Part shown: piece after piece, positions 52,318-63,094 of the stretch
Layout: every line of letters begins with the position of its first letter
Numbering within the stretch: the first letter of the stretch is position 1
The notes under the pieces: model-generated
Seen by the model: only the letters and a program-made list of their open reading frames with translations
The model's database searches: none
Told to the model about the DNA's origin: nothing
Program-made: the position numbers and the translations under genes
Assembly (NCBI GenBank): GCA_037974665.1
Contig: CM075773.1
Location: forward strand, 19,582,146-19,646,145
Origin: Ehretia macrophylla
Taxonomy: Eukaryota; Streptophyta; Magnoliopsida; Boraginales; Ehretiaceae
Direction: 5' to 3'
DNA: 64,000 nucleotides

Positions 52318-52911
52318 GTGTGCCTTGTGCTGCTTGAAGACTATTTATCTTACGTTGTTGTTGTTGCTAATGTAAAAGACCCCCATTGTAATTTGGGGTC
52401 TAATTTTGGTTTGTACTTATATTAAGTAGACTGATACTAGACATACTTTGATCGTTTTGCTTTTACTATCACTAGTATCTATCATAGGCTATGATGCTTA
52501 GTTAAGGATTAGGCAAATGAACTTATCCAATCTCAACAGGTACCCGCTAATAAGCTAAGATCAACAAGTATATTTTGAAACGAGGATAAATGGACAAACG
52601 AGACATAATATCATGCTATGTTATAAATCAAACGGGACGTCGAAATAACCAATAGGCAATTCAATTGATGATAAAATAGTAAATTCTAGTCGGGAATGAA
52701 CTTGAATTGAAAGTTTTGAGGTTGTTAGAAAATTTAGGTCAAAACAAAGAGCCCAATTACAGCTGTTATGCTGCCGGATTTTCAGAAAATTTTGGAGTCT
52801 AGAATAAAACGTTAAGTGTTAAACCTCCTGGAACGATTAAGAATGTGAATGGACTTGAATATTTAGATCACACCCTAGTCTAACCTTTATAGGCCGGGTT
52901 GGGGCGCGACA
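52310..52911 (+). mobile_element. 5' LTR remnant (3' end of the LTR only)
   Basis: It aligns end to end with 63390-63990. Over about 594 bp I count 12 substitutions and one 1-bp indel, roughly 2 percent divergence, so the two are the LTR pair of one element. It ends GGGGCGCGACA, against GGGGCGTGACA in the 3' copy. The first roughly 3.6 kb of this LTR, including its promoter, is missing. Confidence 0.88.
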
Positions 52912-52925
52912 CCTTATAAGTAGAA

Positions 52926-52937
52926 TGGTATCAGAGC
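52926..52937 (+). other. Primer-binding site (initiator Met-tRNA)
   Basis: TGGTATCAGAGC lies 14 bp after the LTR end. It is complementary to the 3' end of plant initiator methionine tRNA and is the usual minus-strand primer site of plant Ty3/gypsy and many Ty1/copia elements. It sets the + orientation of the element. The same string was not seen at the ends of the other LTR copies, as expected for a 3' LTR and a solo LTR. Confidence 0.9.
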
Positions 52938-55840
52938 TTAGTTTAGCAACTAGGCGTTAGTTGGGTTCAACTCTCGGACCGTGGGTAGAAGCCCTATGGT
53001 AACTATGATGTCTTGTTTATATGTGTTAATGTGTGCTAATGTGCTTTAATTGCTTTGTGCATTGAATATTATGTGCCTTTGTGGACTATATGTATTATGT
53101 GTAATGCACACCAACACGTTAGTGCCTCAATAATGCATGCATGCTTTTATACTCCTTCCTTGATACATGTGCATGTTATATAACCATGAATGACTGTTTA
53201 TACACATAGATAGTTAGGATTAGGACTTTCAGGGAAGTGAATTTGTGCAGGACGAATGAAAGGCTCAGTTAGAGATTTCTCGCATCTTCACAGGTGCTCA
53301 ATGGATCATATATCTTATTGGATATGTATATATATAAAATGAATAGCACGGGTATAATTGTTGAGGTAAAGTTATCTCCTTATTTTTGGAATACCTATAC
53401 CTGTGATTAAGTTGTCAATTTTATAGCTATGAAGTTATTGATTCCGTTAAACCGTTCTTCTAATTGTGGTTCAAGAATAAATGTTAAGGACATACAACTT
53501 TCCTTAGATATAAGAATATACTATTAAATATGTAGAGTAGTTTATATTCTCATGTGCTGATAGTGAAGTTGACTTGGAGTTTTTTTTTTTTTTGAATCCA
53601 TTTCTCACATCTTAAAATTGGCTTGATAGGCTATCTAAGAAGTTGGCAATATATTCGTACGATTGAATCCTTACTTGATTGGAATTAAGCATTGATGAAT
53701 TTGATATGGTGTATACTAATGAGTTTCAAGTTCACTAAATGTTGAGATCATAACCAAGAAATTAAAAGATGAATTCGTGGAAGTTGACGATAGTTACTTT
53801 TAGGGGTTAGATTATTGAGACATGGATAGTGTATTTGAGTGACTTAGCAATAGATAACCTCAAGACATGTAGGCAACTTTGGAGACCGAATTTAACGAGA
53901 TTGATGATTCTTTAATATAACAAGATATAAGGATGCTGGAATCAAGGAATTCACGTAGCTAGAACTCGTGTTTGGAAAACTGCACCTAAAATGTTAGGCT
54001 GGATAGAAGTGTAAGGAATGAAATTGTGCATTAGATGACTAACATTGCTGAAGTTCCTAAGTTGGATATCGGTGATATTTAGAATCATGGTATTAATTTG
54101 GTGCCTCTCGGGTTTAGTTGTGATTATGCAAGTAAGTCATTCTATACACTCGTTGTTTAGATACCCAAGAGGATGTTGGAAAGCATATATCTTTAAGTAA
54201 GACCGATGGACCTATTATATAAACTATGGAAATGAGATTAAAGCATCTGGTTGCAAAGTGGAGTCGTTAGGATATGATCAGTAATCCTAAATAGCTAATA
54301 GTGAGTATGCATGATGATTCATGGTGAACCCTAGGACCTAAGGTCGATGAGTCTTGATGCTCTTAGCTAGCTGAACATGTAAATGAAGAGAGTAAGATAG
54401 AGATGAATCAGATTCATGATGACCCAAGAGACTATTGTTAGACCACCATATCTATGTGCACCGTTTCACTTCTAGAAACTAGCAGTTGGAGACTTCGAAT
54501 TGTGGTCGTCGAATAAGAGGGGTGAATTTTGTAGTGATAGTTAAATAAGTAATTGATTACTTTTGAAGTTCTAATAGGTTATGTTGAAGGATGCCTCGTG
54601 GTCATAATTCTTATGTTGACACGGCCTTGAAGTTATTTTATGTACCAAGCTACTTGGATTAGTATGGTAAGTGTCTTATGAGCTAGATCATTTCGGTACC
54701 CATTTATAGTCCTAGGATTGTTGTTGTAAGACCGGTAACCTAGTAGAGAATTGATCTCACTTACATGGCCATGAACCTAGCTTAGTAACATTAATGTCGA
54801 AGATATATTGGCAGGCATTAAGTGTTCGAAGGGATGACTAGGTCGCTAAGTGAGTAGGACCATTGTCTTCTTAAGTATGACGTAACTTTGGATTGAGGTG
54901 AGTGGAATTTATTTGAGATGGAAACTATTCGCCCTAGGAGTTTGGTTAAGATTAAAGAAATTCTGAAGCCTCGTGACTTGAAGATAGGGATTTGAATAAG
55001 GAAATAAATTGTGGATTACGAGTTGATGAATTTACTTAAAAAGTTGAACTAGTGCTACATGATTAGTTTACCCATGCAATTTCGATGGCAATTTGTTGGT
55101 GATACTTAATAAACCTTAGAATTCGAGTTTAATGAATCTCAACGGTCTTTCTCGTTGATTACGAGCATGAAGGTTAACGAAGCTGGGAAAGGATGTTAGT
55201 GAATAGGAGCCTATGATCGGGAGACTAGTCATTAGAATATTTGCTAATCTAATGTACCTGCGAGATAAGAAGGGCTAAAATACCATCGATAGATGACGAT
55301 TTGAGATGGATCAGTTTGTTTGGAGAGTTTTTCCTGAAAATAGAGTCGTATTGTGGAAACGACCCATAACACGTGTATGTCCTAGGTGTTAACAATTTTG
55401 AAGCTAGTAGATAGGATATGTAAATCGGATATAGATCTATCATCTTGAAATTAGCGTATGTCACCCTAGGATCATGGAATTATTGTGATATTCCTTTTGA
55501 GGTATGAATGCGAGATTGATACAACATGAGCCATGATTTTGGAGTTACAGTTATATTGTTAGAATACCGATGCAGTTTTGATGACTATGTTTGGAGATTC
55601 TAACCTTAGTTAATGAACTCGATCTTAAGATCAATTGGAGAAAAGAGAGTTGTTCTAACGAACAAACTGTAAATGTAGGGGTCACACCGAATTAAATGAT
55701 TGGAGAAAGCTAGGAAGTGAATTCGTTGTGGTAAGAGAGATCACACAGCAAAGGACGACCCGGAGTTGAAAATGAGAATGATCGGAATCCGTCTTAATGA
55801 CCTCAATAGACAAGAATGAATTTCGGGATGAAATTCTTTT
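52938..55840 (+). other. Non-coding interior of the LTR element
   Basis: About 2.9 kb of AT-rich DNA lies between the primer-binding site and the polypurine tract. Stops are dense in all frames; the longest frame is about 70 codons on the minus strand (55249-55464) and has no recognisable domain. I looked for reverse transcriptase, integrase and protease signatures and found none. A T14 run lies at 53580-53593. Either the coding region was never present (LARD) or it has decayed beyond recognition. The roughly 2 percent LTR divergence argues against extensive decay since insertion. Confidence 0.75.
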
Positions 55841-55853
55841 AAGGAGGGGAGGA
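55841..55853 (+). other. Polypurine tract
   Basis: AAGGAGGGGAGGA is a pure purine run immediately before the 3' LTR start (TGTGAGGCCCGAC). This is the plus-strand priming site of LTR retrotransposons. The preceding AATTTCGGGATGAAATTCTT is a familiar lead-in to the 3' LTR in chromoviral elements. Confidence 0.9.
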
Positions 55854-55869
55854 TGTGAGGCCCGACCCC

Positions 55870-56315
55870 GAATAACGTACCTTACCTCGATTTGCGTGCC
55901 TTAGACCTAGAATTGTATGGCCGACCTTGGATTACGTATCCTGTCTTAGTTTTTGTGCATGCCTCGTTATATGTGCCTTAACCTATAATTGTGTGCCCTA
56001 ACCCTCGAGATACGTGCAATACCTAGATAAACGTGCCATGACCTTAATTTAGATGCGAGACCTCGATTTGCGTGTGTCTCATCGTTTCGTGTACATTAAC
56101 CTTGAACTGCATGCTTTAACCTAGGTTTAAGAGTCGTACCTCGATTTACGTGCATTGCATTGAATTACGTGCCTTGTATTAGTTTACGTACATTTACCTA
56201 GGGTTGCGTGCATTTGCATTATAATCTGTGCATTTATCTTGAAGTACGTTCATTAGTCTTGAAGTTCGTGTCTACCTCGTAATTCGTGCTTTAGACCTAG
56301 GAATCCGTGCCACCA
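55870..56315. repeat. Degenerate short repeat at LTR start (CGTGC-type units)
   Basis: Units of roughly 20-30 bp with cores such as TTACGTGC, TTGCGTGCC or ATACGTGC, spaced by CCTTA or ACCTCGA, recur many times with substitutions. The same pattern begins the solo LTR. The function is unknown. Repeated short motifs in U3 often carry transcription-factor sites, but that is only inference here. Confidence 0.65.
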
Positions 56316-56994
56316 CGTTAATCAAGAAAAAATCCTACACAATCCACTAACTAATATTATATTCCTAATTCAAATCTCTACAAAACCCACTAACTATAAA
56401 ATATTCTATTCTACCCAACATTCTCTTACACATGTCATAACTTTTGCTTATCCTAGACACTTTAAACTAAACCTATGCACTTCTCTCTCTCTCCTCACAT
56501 GCCTAAACACTATTTTAATGCAACCAATTCAGATTTTTAGCATACTACACGTTTTTTTGACACTAGATGCACAATTCAAAGTCAAACAAGACCATACATG
56601 CATATAAGTGTTCATTTTATATACTAAAGCATTCCTAAACCCTAGACCACCTTTTTGCTAACTCCCAAGCACTCCTCTTGCACTCCTAATCCACCTAAGC
56701 ACCCTTAGATTATAGTATATTCAAGACAAGGTAGAATTCTGCCCACAACAACAAACACCACTCGATTAAACATAGTCAAACCCCTAGACAAGCTCTTACA
56801 CACTCTCTAACCCCAATGTCCCTTTTTCCTAAGCCCTAAACTACCCCATGATTATTCCCCTACACCTCACACACTCCCAAGAAGCATATTTTTCATATTT
56901 GAAGTCCCAAGAACCGTTGCAAACAAGGCCAATTCAGCCAAGGCCATACAATCAAAACTAGACAACAATAAATCACTAGTTTCATTCTCTTTTG

Positions 56995-57045
56995 TTGTCT
57001 TCTCTCTCTTAGCCATAGCTCTCAAAACCTCTCTCTCTCTCCACG
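56995..57045. repeat. CT-rich tract in 3' LTR
   Basis: TCTCTCTCTT and CTCTCTCTCTCC stretches form a pyrimidine-rich tract. A corresponding, longer tract lies in the solo LTR, so this is a family feature of the U3 region and not a chance microsatellite. Confidence 0.6.
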
Positions 57046-57097
57046 ATTTCTCACTGCCTATTGCACTTAAGAGGCTGAATAAACCATTTAGCCAAGG

Positions 57098-57102
57098 TAG
57101 GA
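57098..57102 (+). repeat. Target-site duplication, left copy (TAGGA)
   Basis: TAGGA directly precedes the TGTGAGGCTCG start of the nested LTR. It is matched by TAGGA directly after its end at 61065-61069. Five bases is the standard duplication length for LTR retrotransposon integrases. Confidence 0.85.
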
Positions 57103-57114
57103 TGTGAGGCTCGA

Positions 57115-57560
57115 CACCGAATAACATGCATTACCTCGATTTGCGTGCCTTAGACCTAGAACTGTACGATCGACCCTAGATTACGTGCCCTGTCTTGGTT
57201 TTCATGCATGCCTCGTTATACGTGCCTTAACCTAGAATTAGGTGCCCTAATCCTCGATATACGTGTGATACCTAGATAAACATACCATGACCTTAATTTA
57301 CGTGTGAGACCTCGATTTGCGTGTGTCTCTTCGTTTCGTGTGCATTAACCTTGAACTGTGTGCTTTAACCTAGGTTTAAGAGTCGTGTCTTGAATTACGT
57401 GCCTTGTATTGGTTTACGTACATTTATCTAGGGATTGCGTGCATTTGCATTGAAATCTGTGCATTAGTCTTGAAGTACGTGCATTAGTCTTGTAGTTCGT
57501 GTCTTACCTCGTAGTTCGTGTCTACCTCGTAATTCGTGCCCTAGACCTAGGAATCCGTGC
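57115..57560. repeat. Degenerate CGTGC-type repeat at solo LTR start
   Basis: This has the same pattern of degenerate units as the start of the host LTR, with variants such as TTACGTGCC and GTAGTTCGTGTC. A unit like TTACCTCGTAGTTCGTG is locally doubled here relative to the host LTR. Confidence 0.6.
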
Positions 57561-58067
57561 CACCACGTTGATCAAGAAAGAATCCTACACAAAGCACTAG
57601 ACACTAAAATAATCCTATACAATCCACTAACCAATATTATATTCCTAATTCAAATTCTCTACAAACTCCACTAACAATAAAATAATACTAAACTATTCCT
57701 ACATTTTCCACTATCTATTATTCTATTCATAATTCAACTCATCAACAAACATATCCTATATTCTATTCTACCTAAAATCCCTAAATACCCAACATTCTCT
57801 TACACACATGTTAAAACAATTCAAAAGATGACACAAAATCAGATTTTTGCATGCATGTTTAATTCAAAATGATTCTAGACAAGTCATGACACAAAAACAC
57901 TTATCAATGCATAAAAAAATTGCTCAAACCACCTCAATTCTCACACCATTTTCGACCAAACCACCTATGCCCATGCTAACATTTCAAAATTCCATCTTGA
58001 AGACAAAAAAATTCTGAATTTGTATGCCCAAGGCTGACCACATGCTCAAAAAATTGCAAAAGCCTCC

Positions 58068-58135
58068 TTTTTCTCTCATTTCTCTCACTTTCCTCACATT
58101 TTCTCTCTCTCCCTCTCATTTTCTCTCTCCATTTC
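58068..58135. repeat. CT-rich tract in solo LTR
   Basis: Nearly 70 bases are dominated by CTCTC, CTCAC and CATTTTCTCTCTC blocks. It occupies the same place in the LTR as the tract at 56995-57045. Confidence 0.6.
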
Positions 58136-58652
58136 GGTTTTGGCTGAGTTCTCTACCTCCATAGCTTCTCTTCTTCACACCATAGCTAAACCAAGCAAGC
58201 CACAAGCAAAGGACCTCAACCGAACAAGCTAGGATGCAAAAATCACTCATGCATGTGCATTGAAGCTTCATTTTCGGCCTAGGTGAGTTACTAAGCTTCC
58301 ATTTCTTTTCTTCAAGTCCTAACTACATGCATGTACTAAGAGATTGCTTACTAGGATAGGAAAAATAGAGAAAACCAAGTTGGAAACTCGGCTAAGCAAG
58401 AAGAATAAGAAATTTGAGCCTCAACAAGGTTTTTGTGCATCTTTTGGTTGATTGCAAAGGTGAGGGTTAAAAGCTTTTGAAAACTCTTTGAAATTTCACA
58501 TGCATGTTCATAAATGTGTGTATTTGCTTCTGTACTTGAGCTATATGGTCGTTCATAAGCTTAAACAACCATGCATGGCAAGATCTTGGCTTGAAAATGA
58601 TGCTAGGTGAAGTCGAAATGGATGACAGCTCTCTGACCAGTCTGTTCGAGGT

Positions 58653-59072
58653 AAGTTTAGCTAAGAAAATGATGTTAAAAATTCATGAAAATTGGTAGGT
58701 GACTAGTTTGAACAGTTTTGAACACTTTTTACAGAAATAGGACAAAGCTAATTTTGACTCTAAGGTCCTCAAAATGGCAAATCTTTAAAATGTGACCAAA
58801 TCTGGAAATCTGGAAAAATGAAGCAGGTTTTGGCAGATGCACTGACCTTGTGAAACGAACCATATTTGACTTAGTTAATGATGTCAAAAATATATGAAAA
58901 TTGGTGTGCTGCTATATTTTTCAGTTCTGGACAATTTTGTCAGAAATGGACCAAAGCTAAAAATGACTCTAAGGACCTCAAAAACGTCAATTATCGAAAT
59001 GTGTGCAAATCTGGACAGTTTTGTGCTATTCCACTGTTTCGGCTATATCTAATGATCTCGAACTCCAATTGA
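58653..59072. repeat. Diverged tandem duplication, ~210-bp period, in solo LTR
   Basis: ATGATGTTAAAAATTCATG near 58669 corresponds to ATGATGTCAAAAATATATG near 58878. GACTCTAAGGTCCTCAAAA corresponds to GACTCTAAGGACCTCAAAA. The two halves are diverged, so the duplication predates the split of the LTR subfamilies. The host LTR has the same pair. Confidence 0.8.
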
Positions 59073-59682
59073 TGCAAGGTTTATTTCTGATTTTAGTTAA
59101 CTTCTAAATATTTAATTTAACATCTTATTCACTGTATTTGGAGATTGTTTGATTATCCTATTGATTGTGAGAAAACAGCCTATTGCAGTAAAGGTTTCAC
59201 TTAGCTATATGCTTGGAAAATTGATGTAACCTCCCTTGTGGTACTAATTGCTTGGAATTGTGGTGTTGGAATGTTGTGTGGACTGTTTTGGGTACTTGAG
59301 GATGTTTGAATTGAATGATGCATGACTTGAGAATGATTTTGAGTTGACTTAGGGTTTAATCACGCGGTTAAGCATGAAACGGAAACCCTAATGACTAGGT
59401 AGTCTTGCTAAGTGTTGATCATTTGGATATTGTGTGGAAATTAGATGCTTAGTGGGCTGCCCGTAAATGTCTTATAACTTCAAATGTGATTTTGACCATT
59501 GCATGTTGACAAATAAGCTTTTCTTGCACCCGAACCCATGATTGATGTCATTACATGTTGAATAATCTTATCACTTGATCACGTGGGCTTCTTAATGAGT
59601 TATATGGCCTGTTTTACATGTGTTACATGACTGCCCGTTTAATTTTCATATAACTCTATATGCCTTCAAGTGAAATTTTCAT

Positions 59683-59877
59683 GTCTTATCGTGCCTTGCT
59701 TGTCTACCTGTCAATGTGCAATCTTATGACTGTCCGGAGGCAACCTACTTTGTTGTCCTCCTACTGTGATATATTACCTGTTTTATCGTGCCCTGCCTGT
59801 TTACTTGGTCAATGTGCAATCTTATGACTGTCCGGGGGCAACCTACTTTATTGTCCTCCTACTGTGATATATTACCT
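59683..59877. repeat. 97-bp tandem duplication in solo LTR
   Basis: Two copies share TTATCGTGCC, CAATGTGCAATCTTATGACT and GTCCTCCTACTGTGATATAT at a 97-bp offset. The host LTR carries the same duplication, so it is ancestral to both LTRs. Confidence 0.85.
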
Positions 59878-60162
59878 GTCATAAATGTGCATTGCATACA
59901 AGGTTGCAACCTTTCCTGTCGGCATGGTAGCGATCACGCACGCCGGGCGGCATCGGGCTTGCCGGTGTTACCGTGACCACCATGGTCCCATTCCCTCTCT
60001 CGCTTGGGGGCTAGACTTCCTCAGAGAGTTGGGTCGTAGGATTTTGGGGTACATCCGGAGTACACCCACCTGGTGTGTTTGGGGAATGATTTGAAGTCAG
60101 CCGCAACTTCTGATTCTGAAACCGATCTGAGAGCAAAAGCTCGCCGTATCCTTTTTATTATG

Positions 60163-60170
60163 TATATAAG
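60163..60170 (+). promoter_or_regulatory. Candidate TATA box of solo LTR
   Basis: TATATAAG lies about 3.06 kb into the LTR, just downstream of a GC-rich block (about 59930-60120) that is unlike the AT-rich rest of the LTR. The same motif in the same setting is present in the host LTR. If it is the promoter, U3 is about 3.1 kb and transcription would start near 60195. This is sequence inference only. Confidence 0.6.
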
Positions 60171-61064
60171 TACTCCCTCTTGGATCCTAGAGAACCTCGG
60201 GGAGGAAAGACCGGTATTCCTGTTCTGTACTTGTATTTATGTACTTGTATTTCTGTTGTATTCATGTTTGAGAAAGGGATTTTCATAAGTTTAACCGGAA
60301 AATGAGTTTCAAAACGTATTTCTCGTTCCCCCTCGCTGAGTTCATAAGGACTCACCCTCTTTTTATCACAGGTGAAGAAGAACAGGTACAGGTACCCGAG
60401 GACAACGTGCTTATCGATGATTCCTTGGAGTGATTGCCTGTCCCTACGTGCTTTTGTGCCTTGCCTGAAAGTGGTTGCTATATGGATGTTGTGTTTGATT
60501 GCAAATATTCATTTTATTGATGTAAATGACCCCGTTGTAATTTGGGTCTAATTCTGGGATTGTACTATCTATAACCGGACGAACTTTTATTTGGTTGTTT
60601 GCTTTCGTTTTCTTCATTAGTAGTTATCGTAGGCATTCAAACCACTAGATGAACAATCAACTAAGTTAATTCTATCTAATTTCACTTAGGTGCTCATTTG
60701 CAAACTAAAGGATAATAGGTACTTGCATGATAGGAAATTGACAAATAAACGGGACATAGTTATCATGTTAGGCTTATTAACCAAACGAGACTTTCAAGAT
60801 AAACTAGTAGGCAAATCGGTTGGTGACAAATAGGAGTCTTTAATGGAATTGGATTAATGATTGGAATAATTGAGGCGTTTAGAGAATTAGGTCAAAACAA
60901 AGAGCCCAATTACAGCCGTTATGCTGCCGGATTTTCGGAAAAATTTGGAGTCTAGAATAAAACGTTAAGTGCTAAACCTCCTAGAATGATTAAGAATGTG
61001 GAAGGACTTGAATGTTTAGATCACACCCTAGTCTAACCTTTATAGGCAGGGTTGGGGCGTGACA

Positions 61065-61069
61065 TAGGA
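61065..61069 (+). repeat. Target-site duplication, right copy (TAGGA)
   Basis: TAGGA directly follows the GTGACA end of the nested LTR and repeats the five bases at 57098-57102. Removing 57103-61069 restores a continuous host LTR. Confidence 0.85.
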
Positions 61070-61527
61070 GGCCTCCAAGACCCGAGCAAGCAAGCTACTA
61101 CACGGCACAAACTCATCTAGGGCTATCCACGGCTTATAAGGTTTCCTTGTTTCCTTTTATGTTCCTTTCTATTTCTCTTGGATATAAGCTCATACATGTC
61201 TTCCATAGTCATTAGCAAAGCCAAGGATTAAGGTAGAGGCAAGGAAAGGCATGCTCAAAGCAAGAACCAAGCACTTAGGGCACACCGAGCCATTTTCACA
61301 AGCATTTGTGCATCTTCTTGTTGAATTGCAAAGGTGAGGGTTAAAACCTTTTGAAAACTCTTTAAAAACTCACATCCATGCTCATAAATGTGTGTATTTG
61401 CTTCTGTACTTGAGATATATGGTCGTTCATAAGCTTAAACAACCATGCATGGCAAGATCTTGGCTTGAAAATGATGCTAGGTGAAGTCGAAATGGATGAC
61501 AGCTCTCTGACCAGTCTGTTCGAGGTA

Positions 61528-61947
61528 AGTTTAGCTAAGCAAATGATGTTTAAAATGCTTGAAAATTGGTGGGTAACTATTTTGGACAGTTTTGAACATT
61601 TTTTCTAGAAATAGGCCGAAGCTAATTTTGACTCTAAGATCCTCAAAATGGCGAATCATTAAAATGTGACCAAATCTGGAAATCTGGAAAAAATGAATCA
61701 GGTTTTGGCAGATGCACTGACCTCGTGGAACGAACCATATTTGACTTAGTAAATGATATCCAAAATGCATGAAATTTGGTGTGCTTCTATATTTTTCAGT
61801 TATGGACAATTTTGTCAGAAATGGACCAAAGCTAAAACTGACCCTAAGGACTTCAAAAACGTCAATTTCTGAAAAGTGTACAAATCTGGACAGTTTTGTG
61901 CTACCTCACTGTTTCGGCTATAACTAATGATTCTGAACTCCAATTGA
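61528..61947. repeat. Diverged tandem duplication, ~210-bp period, in 3' LTR
   Basis: This is the counterpart of 58653-59072. GACTCTAAGATCCTCAAAA and GACCCTAAGGACTTCAAAA mark the two halves. The minus-strand open frame that runs over it is a by-product of the duplicated sequence and has no recognisable product. Confidence 0.75.
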
Positions 61948-62374
61948 TGCAAGGTTTGCTTCTGATTTTAGTTAACTTATTAAGCTTTAATTTGACATCT
62001 TATTTACTGAATTTGGAGATTGTTTGATTATCCTATTGATTGTGAGCAAACAGCCTATTGCAGTAAAGGTTTTATTAGCCATATGCTTGGAAAATTGTTG
62101 TAACCTCTCTTGTGGTACTAATTGTGTGAAAATGTGGTGTTGGGATGTTGGGTGGACTGTTTTGAACGTTTGAGGATGTTGAATTAAATGATGTATTTTT
62201 TGAGATTGACATTGAGTTGGGTTGAGGCTCAAATTGCACGAATAATACTTGAAATGGAAGCCCTAACGACTAGGTAGTCTTAATAAGTGTTGATCATTTG
62301 GATATTGTGTTGAAATCATATGCTTAGTGGGCTGCCCGTAAATGTTTTATAACTTCAAAGTGATCTTGACCATT

Positions 62375-62476
62375 GCATGTTGACAAATAAGCTTTTCTTG
62401 CATCCGACCCCATGTTGATATCATTGCATGTTGACAAATAAGCTTTTCTTGCATCCGAACCCATGTTGATATCATT
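62375..62476. repeat. 51-bp tandem duplication private to the host LTR
   Basis: GCATGTTGACAAATAAGC, followed by TTTTCTTGCATCCGA and CCCATGTTGATATCATT, occurs twice with one base difference (GACCCC versus GAACCC). The solo LTR has a single copy near 59503. The duplication therefore arose after the subfamilies separated. Confidence 0.85.
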
Positions 62477-62606
62477 GCATGTTGAATAATCTTATCACTT
62501 GATTGTGTGGACTTATTAATGAGTTATATGGCCTGTTTTACATGTGTTACATGGCTGCCTGTTTAATTTTCATATAACTCTATATGCCTTTCAAGTGAAA
62601 TTTCCT

Positions 62607-62801
62607 GTCTTATCGTGCCCTGCTTGTTTACCTGTCAATGTGCAATCTTATGACTGTCCGGAGGCAACCTAATTTGTTGTCCTCCTACTGTGATATATTA
62701 CCTGTTTTATCGTGCCCTGCCTGTTTACTTGGTCAATGTGCAATCTTATGACTGTCCGGAGGCAACCTACTTTGTTGTCCTCCTACCGTGATATATTACC
62801 T
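62607..62801. repeat. 97-bp tandem duplication in 3' LTR
   Basis: This is the counterpart of 59683-59877, with the same landmarks at the same 97-bp offset. Confidence 0.85.
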
Positions 62802-63086
62802 GTCATGAATGTGCATTGCATACAAGGTTGCAACCTTTCCTGTCGGCATGGTAGCGATCACGCACACCAGGCGGCATCGGGCTTGCCGGTGTTACCGTGA
62901 CCACCATGGTCCCATTCCCTCTCTCGCTTGGGGGCTAGACTTCCTCGGAGAGTTGGGTCGTAGGATTTCGGGGTACATCCGGAGTACACCCATCTGGTGT
63001 GTTTGGGGGATGATTTGAAGTCGGCCGCAACAACTGATCCTGGATCTGATCTGAGAGCAAAAGCTCACTGTATCCTTTTTATTATG

Positions 63087-63094
63087 TATATAAG
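63087..63094 (+). promoter_or_regulatory. Candidate TATA box of the 3' LTR
   Basis: TATATAAG follows TTTTTATTATG and precedes TACTCCCGCTTGGATCC, matching the setting at 60163. It lies downstream of the GC-rich block at about 62853-63040. Its conservation in two diverged LTRs supports a promoter role. Confidence 0.6.

Larger units (their letters stand above)
55854..57102 (+). mobile_element. 3' LTR, first part (before the nested solo LTR)
   Basis: The LTR starts with TGTGAGG right after the polypurine tract and runs until the TAGGA target site. Its beginning is clearly related to that of the solo LTR (GATTTGCGTGCCTTAGACC in both). It contains a degenerate CGTGC-rich stretch and a CT-rich stretch. 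The minus-strand open frame near the end has no recognisable product. The LTR resumes at 61070. Confidence 0.88.
57103..61064 (+). mobile_element. Solo LTR nested in the 3' LTR, 3962 bp
   Basis: It begins TGTGAGGCTCGACACCG and ends GGGTTGGGGCGTGACA, the same termini as the host LTR. It is flanked by TAGGA on both sides. It has no adjoining primer-binding site, interior or partner LTR, so it is a solo LTR left by LTR-LTR recombination of a full element. It belongs to the same family as the host LTR but is clearly diverged from it, most visibly after about 60430, so it is a different subfamily. It carries its own TATA box, internal 97-bp and about 210-bp tandem repeats, and CT-rich tract. No open frame in it looks like a gene. 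Confidence 0.88.

Noticed and set aside
229-52425. Hundreds of open frames of about 60-195 codons on both strands of the satellite
   Set aside because: They repeat every 341 bp, and 341 is not a multiple of three, so one monomer cannot encode a continuous repeated protein. Those I checked begin at TTG or GTG, not ATG (for example TTG in CTTTTGATCC). Overlapping frames are open on both strands at once. This is what a satellite with few stops produces.
56635-56850. Telomere-like CCCTAAA strings
   Set aside because: Only isolated AAACCCTAG and CCCTAAAC words occur, without tandem repetition.
56867-57127. 86-codon minus-strand frame at the end of the first 3' LTR part
   Set aside because: It crosses the TAGGA target site and the start of the nested solo LTR, so it is an accidental fusion of two repeats.
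59788-60288. Overlapping 60-70-codon frames in the LTR, repeated at 62712-63018
   Set aside because: They sit over the 97-bp tandem repeat, the GC-rich block and the TATA region, and they overlap in different frames. Their recurrence is explained by LTR homology. No domain is recognisable.
61531-61809. 92-codon minus-strand frame with internal similarity
   Set aside because: The internal repeat is the roughly 210-bp DNA duplication. The equivalent frame in the solo LTR is not kept open at similar length, so it is not conserved as protein.
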